NCBI GenBank assembly: GCA_963779765.1
Contig: CAVZZP010000002.1
Span: 372,001 to 436,000, forward strand
Direction of reading: 5' to 3'
DNA from: Silicimonas sp963779765
Lineage (GTDB): Bacteria; Pseudomonadota; Alphaproteobacteria; Rhodobacterales; Rhodobacteraceae
Length of the DNA stretch: 64,000 nt
Shown: piece after piece, positions 1 through 8,670 of the stretch
Layout of the letters: each line of letters begins with the position of its first letter
Numbering within the stretch: position 1 is the stretch's first letter
The notes under the pieces: generated by a model
What the model was told of the DNA's origin: nothing
Seen by the model: the letters and a program-made list of their open reading frames with translations, nothing else
Database searches by the model: none
Translations under genes and position numbers: made by a program

Positions 1-313
1 CGAAGGGGCCGACACCGGCAAGGATGTTGCCGCAGTTCTGCGCGTCGGTGACAACCGCACGGTCGACGAAGACCTGAAGGAACAGGTAGTCGACGTCGAT
101 TCCCGGCCTCTGCGACGGACGCACAACCGCAACCTTCGACGTCAACGGATCGGCGCCACCCATGCCGTCGATCTGCCGCGGATCGGGTGAGCCCAGGATT
201 CCCAGCAGCAAGCGGTTCCGCGTCTCCACATCCTCCGGCAGGTCAGCCGCAAGAAAGTATCCGCCTTTCGAGGTGCCGCCGCGCATCCACATGCAGCGGA
301 GGCCGTCACTCAT
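1..313 (-). CDS. galD: 4-oxalomesaconate tautomerase (PrpF/GalD family), C-terminus outside window
   Basis: This is the first 104 residues of a PrpF/GalD-family isomerase; the gene runs off the left edge. The N-terminus reads MSDGLRCMWMRGGTSKGGYF, the R-G-G-T-S-K-G signature of the family, followed by an I-D-G-M-G-G segment and an N-C-G-N stretch near residue 97. Family members interconvert keto and enol tautomers of 4-oxalomesaconate in gallate/protocatechuate 4,5-cleavage. Its ATG lies inside the end of the upstream aldolase gene (8-bp overlap), which implies translational coupling. Other PrpF members isomerise methylaconitate; the galB and galC neighbours make the tautomerase role more likely. 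No frame break is visible in this part. Confidence 0.85.
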   Translation of the reverse strand, partial: MSDGLRCMWMRGGTSKGGYFLAADLPEDVETRNRLLLGILGSPDPRQIDGMGGADPLTSKVAVVRPSQRPGIDVDYLFLQVFVDRAVVTDAQNCGNILAGVGPF

Positions 314-979
314 ATTTCAGGCCCTTTTGGGCCAGCCGACCGCGCATGTCATAGATGTCGAGCCCAAGCTCACCGGAGGCCAGCCGCTCGCGCTTTCCGG
401 CCTCGGCATCGATGCGGGCCTGGGCCTGCGCCATAACCGCCTCGGCCTCGGCGCAAGGGAACGATGCAGACGCCGTCGTCGTCCGCGACCACGATGTCGC
501 CCGGGTTCACGAGCGCGCCCGCGCAGACGACGGGTACGTTCACACTGCCAACGGTCTCCTTCACGGTGCCCGCTGCCGACACCGCCGTCGACCACACCGC
601 GAAACCCATGCCACGCAGGTCGCGCGTGTCCCGCACCCCGCAGTCCAGAACCGCCGCGCGGCAGCCACGCGCCATGGCCGAGGTCGCCAGAAGGTCGCCG
701 AAATAGCCCATGGGCGACGGCGCCGTCGGTGGCAAGCACCAGCACGTCGCCCTCGCGGAGTTGCTCGATGGCAACATGGATCATCCAGTTGTCGCCCGGT
801 GGCGCGCTGATCGTGACGGCGCTGCCGGCCATGCCGAAGTCCTGCTGGATCGGCCGCATGTTCGCCGCCATCAGACCTTTGCGCCCCTGCGCCTCGTGAA
901 CCGTGGCGACGCCCGCCTCGCCCAGCCTGCGGATCATGTCGGCGTCGGCGCGCCGGATGTCGGTGACGACTTTTCCCAT
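306..979 (-). CDS. galC: 4-carboxy-4-hydroxy-2-oxoadipate aldolase (RraA-like), two frameshifts
   Basis: RraA/HMG-aldolase fold enzyme expected to cleave 4-carboxy-4-hydroxy-2-oxoadipate to pyruvate and oxaloacetate, the last step of the gallate pathway. The product begins MGKVVTDIRRAD and is recognisable only after joining three frames: N-terminal part to D-G-A-V-A-H-G, middle part with G-D-L-L-A-T-S and V-L-D-C-G-V-R-D (substrate/metal loop), and an end at G-L-K-Y-E. Each break is explained by one extra base, in CCC at 707-709 and in AA at 455-456 (plus-strand positions). Start at 979 follows a GGAAAG-type ribosome site; an in-frame ATG at 985 is possible. The stop overlaps galD. The breaks are probably sequence errors. 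Confidence 0.8.
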
Positions 980-1041
980 CTTCATTTCTTTCCAAATACG
1001 CCTCGGGTGAATTGCCCGGAGGCCAGCAAGGGCGGCGAACC

Positions 1042-2010
1042 TCAATCCTTTTTCACAGGCGGCGTCCCGTGGGTGTGGAACGTCTCGATCGTCTTCAGCC
1101 CCCAGGCCTGTCCCTTTCTGCGGTCCGCCTCGGTCCAGACGACCGGCTCCCAGTCCGGCGCGAGGATCAGCCGGGCGCCCGCGTTCGCCAACTCGATCCG
1201 GTTGCCTGCCGGCTCCCAGGCATAGAGGAAGAACGAGCCCTGGATGGCGTGCTTATGCGGTCCCGTCTCGATGTGGACGCCGTTTTCGAGATAGATGTCG
1301 GCGGCCCGCAGGATGTCTTCGCGCGTGTCGGTGGCGTAGGTGACATGGTGCAGCCGCCCCGCCCCTCCGCCACGCTCTTCCGAGCAGACGAGATCGTAGG
1401 TCTTGTTGTTGCAGGAGAACCAGCAGCCGCCGATCCTTCCGTTGTCGAGTTGAATGTATTCGGTCACGCGCGATCCGAGGCAGGCGTCGACCCAGTCGCG
1501 GAAGGCCGCGACATCTTCGCCGAGGATGTTGACGTGGTCGATACGGCGCGGAGCGGCGCCCTGCGCGTGGTAGCGTGAGGACAGGTTCTTGAGTGCCGAG
1601 GCGTCCTCCCGGGGCGCTTCATAGCGCACGGTCTCCCAGTAGAGCTCGAAGACGTGGCCGAAGGGATCCTCAAAGCGGAATGCCCGGCCGTGGCCGAGGT
1701 CGCCGTCGGTCCAGCCATGCGTGACGCAGCCCGATGCCTCGATGGCCGCCACGCGCCGTTCGAGCGCTTCAGGCGACGACACGCGGTAGGCGATGTGTCC
1801 CACTCCCGTGGTGTCGGCGGCGGTCAGTTTCATCGAATGAAATTCGTAGTCGTCCCAAGCCCGCAGGTAGGCCGAACCGCCCTCTTCCGCCGAAAGTTTC
1901 AGCCCGTAGACGCGGGTGAAGAAATCGAGGCTTTCATCGTAGCGGTCGGTCAGCACCTCGACGTGGCCGAGGTGCGCGAGGTCGGTCACGGGCATTGTCG
2001 GATGGCTCAC
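1042..2010 (-). CDS. VOC-family (type I) extradiol ring-cleavage dioxygenase
   Basis: A 322-residue, two-module vicinal-oxygen-chelate protein resembling catechol 2,3-dioxygenases. Candidate Fe(II) ligands are His159 (R-I-D-H-V), His222 (L-H-H-V-T) and Glu273 (G-N-R-I-E-L); the stretch from His254 to Glu273 fits the extradiol dioxygenase signature. The GTG start at 2010 is chosen because GAGGA sits 7 bases upstream and the preceding gene ends 10 bp away; an ATG five codons later is the alternative. It lies between galB and galC, so it probably supplies or processes the ring-opened acid for those enzymes. Known gallate and protocatechuate 4,5-dioxygenases belong to the unrelated LigB family, so the substrate here is open. 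Confidence 0.85.
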   Translation of the reverse strand: MSHPTMPVTDLAHLGHVEVLTDRYDESLDFFTRVYGLKLSAEEGGSAYLRAWDDYEFHSMKLTAADTTGVGHIAYRVSSPEALERRVAAIEASGCVTHGWTDGDLGHGRAFRFEDPFGHVFELYWETVRYEAPREDASALKNLSSRYHAQGAAPRRIDHVNILGEDVAAFRDWVDACLGSRVTEYIQLDNGRIGGCWFSCNNKTYDLVCSEERGGGAGRLHHVTYATDTREDILRAADIYLENGVHIETGPHKHAIQGSFFLYAWEPAGNRIELANAGARLILAPDWEPVVWTEADRRKGQAWGLKTIETFHTHGTPPVKKD

Positions 2011-2020
2011 GGCGCTGTCC

Positions 2021-2755
2021 TCACAACTCGTCGACGGTACGCGGGAAGATCGACTGGAAGCCCTCGGCATATTTGCAGTCGCGCCCGCCCGACTGCCCGC
2101 CCGAGTTGCGCTTGAAGTGGTTCGCGCGCTGCTGCGCCACGCGGGTATAGAACTCCCACAGGTGCTCTTGCCCCTCCATGCATTCGATGGCGGCACGCTT
2201 CTTGTCCCAGACCGGCGTGATGTCGAGGAAGGTATCGGGTTTCCATCCCATCTGCTCGGTCTGGTGCGGCTCGAAGAGATAGAGCTGCGGTGCGCCAAGC
2301 ACCTTCTGGCCCGGATTGTGACCCCAGGCCTGGGCGATCATCCGTGTCTCGAGTGCGAGTTTCGTCGCGTACATGTGGTCTGTATTGTAGGGGTCGTATT
2401 GCGAATGCGACAGCATGAAGCGCGGCTGCACGGTACGTATGACGTCGACCAACCGGTCCTTCTGCGCGCGGTCGAGGTCGAGCGGATAATCGCCGCAGTC
2501 GAAGAACTGGATGTCGTGGAGGTCGAGCGCGCGCGCGGCGGCTTCGGCTTCCGCACGGCGCGCGTCCTTGACACGTTCGAGCGTCATGCCCTCCTGCTTC
2601 CACAGTTTCGCGCTCTCGCCCCGCTCGCCATAAGACAGGCAGACCACGGTGACGGCGTAGCCCATCTGCTGGTGCAGTGCGATGGCCCCGCCGCAGCGCC
2701 ACACGAAATCGGCCGAATGGGCCGATATGACAAGTGCGGTCTTGCCGATGGACAT
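2021..2755 (-). CDS. galB: 4-oxalomesaconate hydratase, PIG-L/LmbE-type (GalB)
   Basis: A 244-residue PIG-L/LmbE-fold protein. The usual A-H-P-D-D metal motif is replaced by A-H-S-A-D-F-V-W-R near residue 12, as in GalB hydratases rather than N-acetylglucosaminyl deacetylases. A second metal-site His is in N-T-D-H near residue 124. GalB hydrates 4-oxalomesaconate to 4-carboxy-4-hydroxy-2-oxoadipate. It is the first gene of a minus-strand operon continuing into the dioxygenase, aldolase and tautomerase genes. An AGGAGA ribosome site precedes the ATG. The divergent LysR gene is the likely regulator. The co-occurrence of galB, galC and galD supports the assignment. Confidence 0.87.
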   Translation of the reverse strand: MSIGKTALVISAHSADFVWRCGGAIALHQQMGYAVTVVCLSYGERGESAKLWKQEGMTLERVKDARRAEAEAAARALDLHDIQFFDCGDYPLDLDRAQKDRLVDVIRTVQPRFMLSHSQYDPYNTDHMYATKLALETRMIAQAWGHNPGQKVLGAPQLYLFEPHQTEQMGWKPDTFLDITPVWDKKRAAIECMEGQEHLWEFYTRVAQQRANHFKRNSGGQSGGRDCKYAEGFQSIFPRTVDEL

Positions 2756-2803
2756 CGCGCCTCTCCTCTATCCCGTTGGTCCTCAGAGTCCAGCCAACTG
2801 CCG

Positions 2804-2818
2804 CGAATTGCCAATTCG
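2804..2818. promoter_or_regulatory. LysR-type operator, CGAATT-GCC-AATTCG
   Basis: Perfect 6-bp inverted repeat with a 3-base centre, 15 bp in total, in the 105-bp gap between divergent galB and the LysR gene. Length and symmetry fit a LysR-type box. It lies 43 bp before the LysR ATG and 49 bp before the galB ATG, suited to control of both. Regulator assignment is inference. Confidence 0.5.
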
Positions 2819-2860
2819 TATAGAAGTGGCGATATTCGGTCAGGCTATAGGCGTACCGAG

Positions 2861-4079
2861 ATGACTGATCCCGCCCATCTGAACCTGCGCCATCTCCGCG
2901 CCTTTGTGGTGATCTGTCGAGCGGGGAGTATCACCCACGCGGCCGGTATCGTCCACCTGTCGCAGCCCGCGATCACGCAGGGCATCGCCCGGCTGGAAGC
3001 GACCGTCGGGGCCTCGCTTTTCGTGCGGCACGGTCGCGGTCTGGCGCCGACCGACGAGGGGCGGGTTCTCGCATTCAGGGCGGAACGTGCGCTTGAGATC
3101 CTCGAGACCGGGCTGACCGAGGCCTATCGTCGGGCGCGAACACCTCGGCCTCCCATGGTGGCGGCGCGGCTGACGGGAGCGCACCTGCGCGCCCTCGTCG
3201 CCGTCGACGACGCCCGCTCATTCTCGGCCGCGGCCCGGGCGCTCGGGCTCGCTCAGCCGTCCGTGCATCGCGCCGCTCGGGATTTGGAGCTGGCGACGGG
3301 CCTCGCGCTTTTCCTGACGATGCCGTCCGGCACGGCCCTCACGCGCGCTGCACTGCGTCTGTCGCGGGCGACGCGGTTGATGCTCGCGGAGCTGCGTCAG
3401 GGCCTCTCCGAGATCGCGCAGCGGCACGGGCGGGCGCGTCCGGGTATCCGGATCGGCGCTCTGCCTCTTGCCCGGTCGACCGTGCTTCCCGAGGTGGTGG
3501 ATCGCGTGACCGCGGGGACCGAGCCGTTGCGGGTTCAGATCATCGACGGTCCCTACACCGACCTTCTCCGGGCGCTGCGACAAGGCGACCTGGACCTGAT
3601 GGTGGGTGCTTTGCGCGACCCCTGCCCGCCCGACATGGTGCAGGAGCCGATGTTCGCGGATCGCCTCGGCGTGTTCTGCGGACCGGGGCATCCGCTTCTC
3701 GGCAGGCCCGATCCGACAGCGCAACTGACCAATTTCCCTTGGGTTCTCTCTCCCCTCGGCACCCCGACGCGGACCTGGGTCGAGGCCACGTTGCCCGACC
3801 TGGTGAACGCAGCCCTGCCCGAACTGGTCGAGACGTCGTCGATGGTGATGGTGCGGGGACTACTGCAGTCAAATCGGCGTCTCACGATCATCTCGCGAAA
3901 CCAGGTCGCAACGGAAGTTAGCACCGGGCTGATGCGCGAGCTGCCTGTCATCCTCTCCGATAACCCCAGGCCGATCGGCGTCACCCGCCGCGCAGATTGG
4001 GTACCCACACCGGCTCAGGAAGGGGTTCTCGCCGCCCTTCGATCAGTCGCGACCGACCGGGCGGCGCATCAGAATCTGA
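2861..4079 (+). CDS. LysR-type regulator with duplicated HTH domain, probable frameshift near the 3' end
   Basis: Likely regulator of the divergent gal operon. Residues about 8-67 form a LysR HTH (F-V-V-I-C-R-A-G-S-I-T-H-A-A), and residues about 104-165 a second one (A-V-D-D-A-R-S-F-S-A-A-A-R-A-L-G-L-A-Q-P-S-V). A periplasmic-binding-like effector domain follows, about 193-395. Typical LysR proteins have one HTH and about 300 residues. The frame stays open to 4828 through the antisense of the next gene. Removing one C from CCC at 4035-4037 gives a stop at 4077-4079 and about 405 residues, the usual end of the domain, so I use that end. The start ATG follows the intergenic palindrome. Confidence 0.75.
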
Positions 4080-4813
4080 TCCAGAACCTCGACCGAAGCA
4101 CCGTCAGCCGTGAGCGATCCGCCGGTGCGGTCGAAGCGGAGGTAGGCCAGCCCCCGATCTCCCGCGACGGAGCGGAGGACGCCTGCCTCGCGTCCGTCTT
4201 CGGACATGATCGCTGTTCCGGGCTTTGCATCCCCCGTAAGCGCAACCCGCGCCAGACCTTTTCTGAGATCGGTCTTGTGCTTCATCCGCGCCGTCACCTC
4301 CTGCCCGACATAACAGCCCTTGCGAAAATCGACCCCGTGGAACCGCTCGAAGCCGGTCTCGAGCGGATAGCTGTCGTTCGGAATCAGATCGACGCCGCTT
4401 TCCGGCACACCTGCGCTGATGCGAACCGCCTCCCAGTCGACGTCCTCTCCGGCGCGACCGTCGTAGGCGCGCCAGCCGAGGTCGGGATGCCTCGGATCGG
4501 CGAAGGCCCCGTCCGGAGCGGCGCCGGCGCCCCGCGAGACCACGACGTCCGTCTCCTCGATCTTCGCATCCGCCCTCAGCCGATACATCCCCAGCCGCTG
4601 CGCGAGGCCCGGTCCCATTTCGGCGTCGACATCGACGAGGATCGCCTCGCCGTCGGGCACCAGGAAGAAGTCTGCGAGGTATTTGCCCTGCGGCGTCAAG
4701 AGCGCCGTCCAGACGAGGCCGTCCTTCAGGCGGTTCACGTCATTGGTGACGAGGTTCTGGAGGAACGTCTCGCGGTCCTTTCCGGTGATGCGATAGACCC
4801 TGCGCGCGGCCAT
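4043..4813 (-). CDS. ygfZ: YgfZ/GcvT-domain folate-binding protein (CAF17-like)
   Basis: A 256-residue protein of the YgfZ/IBA57 family, which uses tetrahydrofolate in Fe-S cluster assembly or repair. The diagnostic K-G-C-Y-x-G-Q-E motif is present as FRKGCYVGQEV in the second half. The N-terminus has G-K-D-R-E-T-F-L-Q-N-L-V-T-N-D, typical of the family. The start at 4813 is chosen because AGGGGAGG lies 5 bases before it; longer in-frame starts lack a site. Convergent with the LysR gene, overlapping its rebuilt end by about 37 bp. Cytoplasmic; no signal peptide. Confidence 0.85.
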   Translation of the reverse strand: MAARRVYRITGKDRETFLQNLVTNDVNRLKDGLVWTALLTPQGKYLADFFLVPDGEAILVDVDAEMGPGLAQRLGMYRLRADAKIEETDVVVSRGAGAAPDGAFADPRHPDLGWRAYDGRAGEDVDWEAVRISAGVPESGVDLIPNDSYPLETGFERFHGVDFRKGCYVGQEVTARMKHKTDLRKGLARVALTGDAKPGTAIMSEDGREAGVLRSVAGDRGLAYLRFDRTGGSLTADGASVEVLDQILMRRPVGRD

Positions 4814-4870
4814 GCTGGCCTCCCCTGACGTTTGGACCCAATATAGGGACAACCGTTCCAGTCACCACCC

Positions 4871-5567
4871 ATGCCCGCACCGCTTTCCATCGTCATTCCC
4901 ACGCTGAACGCCGCGGCAGCCCTGCCGGCGACCTGCAACGCGCTTCTCTCGGGCGCGACGGAGGGGCTGGTGCGCGACATGGTGATCTCGGACGGCGGTT
5001 CGACGGACGGAATCGAGGAGATCGCGCGTCACCTCGGCGCAACGCTGGTCTCGGGTGCAGCCGGGCGCGGCGGCCAGATCGCTCGCGGTGTGGCTGCGGC
5101 CGAGGCGCCCGTTCGTCCTGATCCTCCACGCCGACACCTGGTTGTCGGAGGGGTGGACGATGGAGGCGCGACGGCTGATCGAGCACCACCCGACGCGCGC
5201 GGGATACTTCCGCCTGAGGTTCCGCGCCTCGGGCTTCGCTGCCCACGTCGTGGCGGGCGGGGCGAACCTGCGGGCCGGCCTCCTTGGACTGCCCTACGGC
5301 GACCAGGGGCTGCTTGTCGCGCGCCGGACACTGGAGGAGGTAGGCGGCATCCCTGACCTGCCCCTGATGGAGGACGTGGAGCTTGCCCGTCGTCTGAAGG
5401 GCCGTCTGATGCCGCTCCGAACTGAGGCGCTTACTTCAGCCGACCGTTATGAGAGCGAGGGATGGACGCGTCGCGTGTCGGGAAACCTTCTTACGCTTGC
5501 ACGTTTCGCCGCCGGCGCTGACCCCGAAACGCTGTCGCGTCGCTACGACAGAATCAGGTCGCGCTGA
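4871..5567 (+). CDS. Family 2-like glycosyltransferase (TIGR04283-type), one frameshift
   Basis: GT-A glycosyltransferase in two frames. The first part starts MPAPLSIVIPTLNAAAALPA and carries I-S-D-G-G-S-T-D-G (nucleotide-sugar site). The second continues with F-V-L-I-L-H-A-D-T-W (DxD-like metal site) and L-M-E-D-V-E-L-A-R-R-L-K near the end. One extra base at about 5108-5111 (CCCG) explains the break; without it the product is about 231 residues. The arrangement matches small transferases annotated as rSAM/selenodomain-associated. Substrate is unknown. It ends 14 bp inside the convergent ABC transporter gene. Probably an intact gene with a sequence error. Confidence 0.75.
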
Positions 5568-7335
5568 ACTGAAGCGCGTGCAGCCGGGCATAGACCCCTC
5601 CGCGCGCCATGAGCTCGTCGTGGCGCCCCTCGTCGACGACCCGTCCCGCCTCCATCACGACGATCTTGTCCGCGCGCCGCACCGTCGACAGCCGGTGCGC
5701 GATGACCAGCGTCGTGCGGCCTTGGGACAGCTTGTCCAGCGCTTCCTGCACACGGGCCTCGCTTTCGGCGTCGAGAGCGCTTGTCGCCTCGTCCAGAAGG
5801 AGGATCGGAGCGTCCCGCAGGATCGCCCGAGCGATGGCGACGCGCTGGCGCTGCCCGCCCGAAAGCTGCGAGCCGCGTGGACCGGCCGGGGTGTCCAGTC
5901 CCCTTGGAAGGCCGTCGACGAACGCCTCGAGGTGCGCGGTCTTCAGCGCTGCCCTGAGACGCGTCTCGTCCACTCCGGGGGTCGCGAGCGTGATGTTGTC
6001 CCGCAACGTCTCGTCGAACATGGGCGCATCCTGCGTCACGACCGAAAAGAGGGCGCGAAGGTCCGGCAGGCTTATCTCGCGCACCGGCACTCCTCCGACG
6101 AGGATCCGCCCGGCCTCGACGTCCACGAGCCGGGTCAGGGCCGAGAACAGCGTCGACTTTCCCGCTCCCGACGCGCCGACAAGCGCCGTCGTCTCGCCCG
6201 CCTTGGCGGTGAAGGTCGCACCGTTCAAAGCGCGCTCGCCCCCGTAGGCTACGACGGCGTCCTCGAAGACGACGTCCGCTCCGGCCGGATCGGACGGTGC
6301 GGCCTTGCTCGTCGCGGGCGACAGGATCGTTGGGGTGGCCCGAAACACCGACTGAATGCGCTCGAGGCTGGCCCGTGCCGACTGCCAGTTGGCCGAGATG
6401 TTGGCGATCCGGCGCATTGGCTCGAACAGAAGACCCATGGCGGTGAAGAACGACATGAACTCGCCGACGGTCTTCTCGCCGTCGATGATCTCGTTGCCGC
6501 CGTAGATCACGACGCCGGCAAAACCGAAGGCCGCTACGACGTCCATGGCCGAAGGGACGCCCGCGCGTCCGATCCGCGCCTTCATCTCCTGCCCCACGTA
6601 GCGCTGCATCACACCTTCGAAGCGCCCGGACTCGTGTTCTTCGGACGTGTTGAGCTTGATCGTGTTGACACCGTGGAAGATCTCGTCGAGCCGGGTCGAC
6701 AGCCGCGCCGCCGCCTCGCGCGCCGCAAAGGACTTCTTTCGCACATAGCGCTGCATCCCGATGATCGGCCCGACCAGCACCGGCAGACCCGCGATGGCGA
6801 CAAGCGTCCAGCGCCAGTCGACCGAGATCGCAACGGCGAGAAGTGCGATTATGGAGACAACCTCGCGCCAGGCCGTGCCGAGGACCTGCATCCAGATCTG
6901 GTTCGCCACCGTGGTGTCGCCCCGGACCCTCTCGATCAGCGTGCCGGGCGGATTGGACTGGAAATACGCGCTGTCGAGCGTCAGTAGATGGCGCACCATG
7001 TCGCGCTGCATCGCGGTGATGATGTCGAGCCCGATGCCGTTCATGATGACGCGGTGCGAGAAGTCGGAAATGGCGCGAAGGATGAAGATCCCGCCAAGCG
7101 CGCCTGCGACCCAATAGATCGCGCCGCGATCCTTGGCGACGAAGACCTGGTCGAACATCGGCTGCACGATATACGAGAGCGCGCCGAGCATTCCGCCTTC
7201 GATCGCCATGAAGATCATCGCGATGGCAAGACGGCCCATGTGCGGCCGCAGATAGTCGTGCCAGACCCAAGAGAGAAGCCCGCGCTCGGTGGCGCTTCCC
7301 GAGTATCCGGATCCGGTTGTGACGGTGTCGACCAC
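5554..7335 (-). CDS. ABC exporter, fused membrane and ATPase domains (MsbA-like)
   Basis: A 593-residue half-transporter. Residues about 30-330 form an ABC type 1 exporter membrane domain with six predicted helices, and residues about 360-590 the ATPase. Visible motifs are Walker A GASGAGKST (about 387-395), signature LSGGQ (491-495), Walker B I-L-L-L-D-E (511-516) and H-loop His547. It should act as a homodimer in the inner membrane, exporting lipids, peptides or drugs; the substrate cannot be told from sequence. No partner half-transporter is adjacent. It ends against the convergent glycosyltransferase, and a link to lipid or glycan export is possible but unproven. Confidence 0.9.
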   Translation of the reverse strand: MVDTVTTGSGYSGSATERGLLSWVWHDYLRPHMGRLAIAMIFMAIEGGMLGALSYIVQPMFDQVFVAKDRGAIYWVAGALGGIFILRAISDFSHRVIMNGIGLDIITAMQRDMVRHLLTLDSAYFQSNPPGTLIERVRGDTTVANQIWMQVLGTAWREVVSIIALLAVAISVDWRWTLVAIAGLPVLVGPIIGMQRYVRKKSFAAREAAARLSTRLDEIFHGVNTIKLNTSEEHESGRFEGVMQRYVGQEMKARIGRAGVPSAMDVVAAFGFAGVVIYGGNEIIDGEKTVGEFMSFFTAMGLLFEPMRRIANISANWQSARASLERIQSVFRATPTILSPATSKAAPSDPAGADVVFEDAVVAYGGERALNGATFTAKAGETTALVGASGAGKSTLFSALTRLVDVEAGRILVGGVPVREISLPDLRALFSVVTQDAPMFDETLRDNITLATPGVDETRLRAALKTAHLEAFVDGLPRGLDTPAGPRGSQLSGGQRQRVAIARAILRDAPILLLDEATSALDAESEARVQEALDKLSQGRTTLVIAHRLSTVRRADKIVVMEAGRVVDEGRHDELMARGGVYARLHALQFSAT

Positions 7336-7407
7336 GCTGCCTCGTGCTTGCTACGTCACGACTGACTAACCTTCGCTCCCCTCGCGCACAAGCACCGCGC
7401 CTTTTGG

Positions 7408-7420
7408 GGGTCATTGACCC
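7408..7420. promoter_or_regulatory. 13-bp palindrome GGGTCA-T-TGACCC
   Basis: Perfect 6-bp inverted repeat with a single central base in the 135-bp gap between the divergent ABC transporter and serine-glyoxylate aminotransferase genes, 50 bp before the latter's start. Candidate operator; the regulator is unknown. Confidence 0.35.
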
Positions 7421-7470
7421 TTTCGCGCCAGCCGCCTAATCCGTGGCGTTGCCTTTCGGAGCCCGTTCAC

Positions 7471-8667
7471 ATGTCCCTCGCCCATGGTGTCAGCTACCTC
7501 GCCATTCCCGGCCCCTCGGTCACGCCCGAGCGTGTCCTGCGCGCCATGCACCGTACCTCGCCCAACATCTATGAAGGCGCCCTTCCCGCGATGATGCCCG
7601 CCCTAGTGGCCAGCCTGAAGGCTGTCGCGCGGACCGAGCACAACGTGACGATCTATATCACCAACGGACACGGGGCGTGGGAGGCGGCGCTGACCAACAC
7701 GCTGTCCCGCGGGGACCGTATCCTCGTCCCCGCGACGGGCCGCTTCTCGCACGGCTGGGCCGAGATCGCGCGGGTCCTGGGCGTCGAGGTCGACATCATG
7801 GACTTCGGCAAGCGCGATCCCATCGACATGGCAGCGCTGACCGAGAGGCTGAAGGACGATGACCGCGGCTACAAGGCCGTCCTTGCCGTCCATACCGACA
7901 CTTCGACGTCGCTGCGCACCGATATACCGGCCCTTCGCGCCGCCATCGACGCGGCAGGACATCCGGCGCTTCTGATGGTCGACTGCATGGCGTCGCTTGG
8001 CTGCGACCGCTTCGAGATGGACGAATGGGGTGTCGACGTGATGGTGGCGGGGTCTCAGAAGGGACTGATGACGCCGCCGGGGTTGGCCTTCGTGTGGTTC
8101 AACGACAAGGCCGACCGCGCGCGCGACACCGCGAATTGCGTCACCTGGGCGTGGGACTGGCGCCCGCGCGCCTTCCCGAAGATCTTCTCGAACTACTTCG
8201 GCGGCACCGCGCCAACGCTTCACCTCCACGGTCTCCGCGAGGCGCTCGACATGATCGAGGAGGAGGGCCTGGAGAACGTCTGGTCACGACACGCCGCCCT
8301 CGCCCGCGCAGTCTGGGCCGCGGCCGAACACTGGGGGACGGAGGGTCCGCTCGAACTCAACGTCCGGCAGCGCGAGTTGCGTGGCCACTCCGTCACCGCC
8401 TTCCGGGCCGGGTCGGAACGAGCCACGGCACTGCGGCGCTGGTGCGAGGACAAGGCTGGCCTGACACTTGGCATCGGACTCGGCATGGCAGAGGCCGACG
8501 ACCCGGCGTGGCACCACTTCTTCCGCCTCGGCCACATGGGTCACGTCAGCGCGCAGATGATTTTGGGCGCGCTCGCCACGATGGAAGCGGGGATGAAGGC
8601 CGTGGGCCTGCCGCACGCGCCGGGCGGCGTCGTGAAGGCGGCAGAGGTCATCGCCGCCGAGGCGTGA
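7471..8667 (+). CDS. sgaA: Serine-glyoxylate aminotransferase, class V PLP enzyme
   Basis: A 398-residue fold-type I class V aminotransferase that moves the amino group of serine to glyoxylate, giving hydroxypyruvate and glycine. The N-terminal I-P-G-P-S-V-T-P-E-R, the T-N-G-H-G-A-W-E segment and PLP lysine Lys197 in A-G-S-Q-K-G-L-M are typical of the serine/alanine-glyoxylate group, as is F-F-R-L-G-H-M-G near the C-terminus. The start is the ATG at 7471, with GGAG nine bases upstream; an earlier in-frame start lacks homology. In Rhodobacteraceae it serves photorespiration-like or serine-cycle flow. glcB elsewhere in the window also consumes glyoxylate. Confidence 0.88.
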   Translation: MSLAHGVSYLAIPGPSVTPERVLRAMHRTSPNIYEGALPAMMPALVASLKAVARTEHNVTIYITNGHGAWEAALTNTLSRGDRILVPATGRFSHGWAEIARVLGVEVDIMDFGKRDPIDMAALTERLKDDDRGYKAVLAVHTDTSTSLRTDIPALRAAIDAAGHPALLMVDCMASLGCDRFEMDEWGVDVMVAGSQKGLMTPPGLAFVWFNDKADRARDTANCVTWAWDWRPRAFPKIFSNYFGGTAPTLHLHGLREALDMIEEEGLENVWSRHAALARAVWAAAEHWGTEGPLELNVRQRELRGHSVTAFRAGSERATALRRWCEDKAGLTLGIGLGMAEADDPAWHHFFRLGHMGHVSAQMILGALATMEAGMKAVGLPHAPGGVVKAAEVIAAEA

Positions 8668-8670
8668 GCT

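Noticed and set aside
2117..2860. N-terminal extension of the LysR frame from 2117
   Set aside because: It is antisense to galB. LysR homology begins exactly at the ATG at 2861.
5449..6987. A 512-codon open frame opposite the ABC exporter
   Set aside because: Antisense to a gene with all ABC motifs intact; no recognisable domain.
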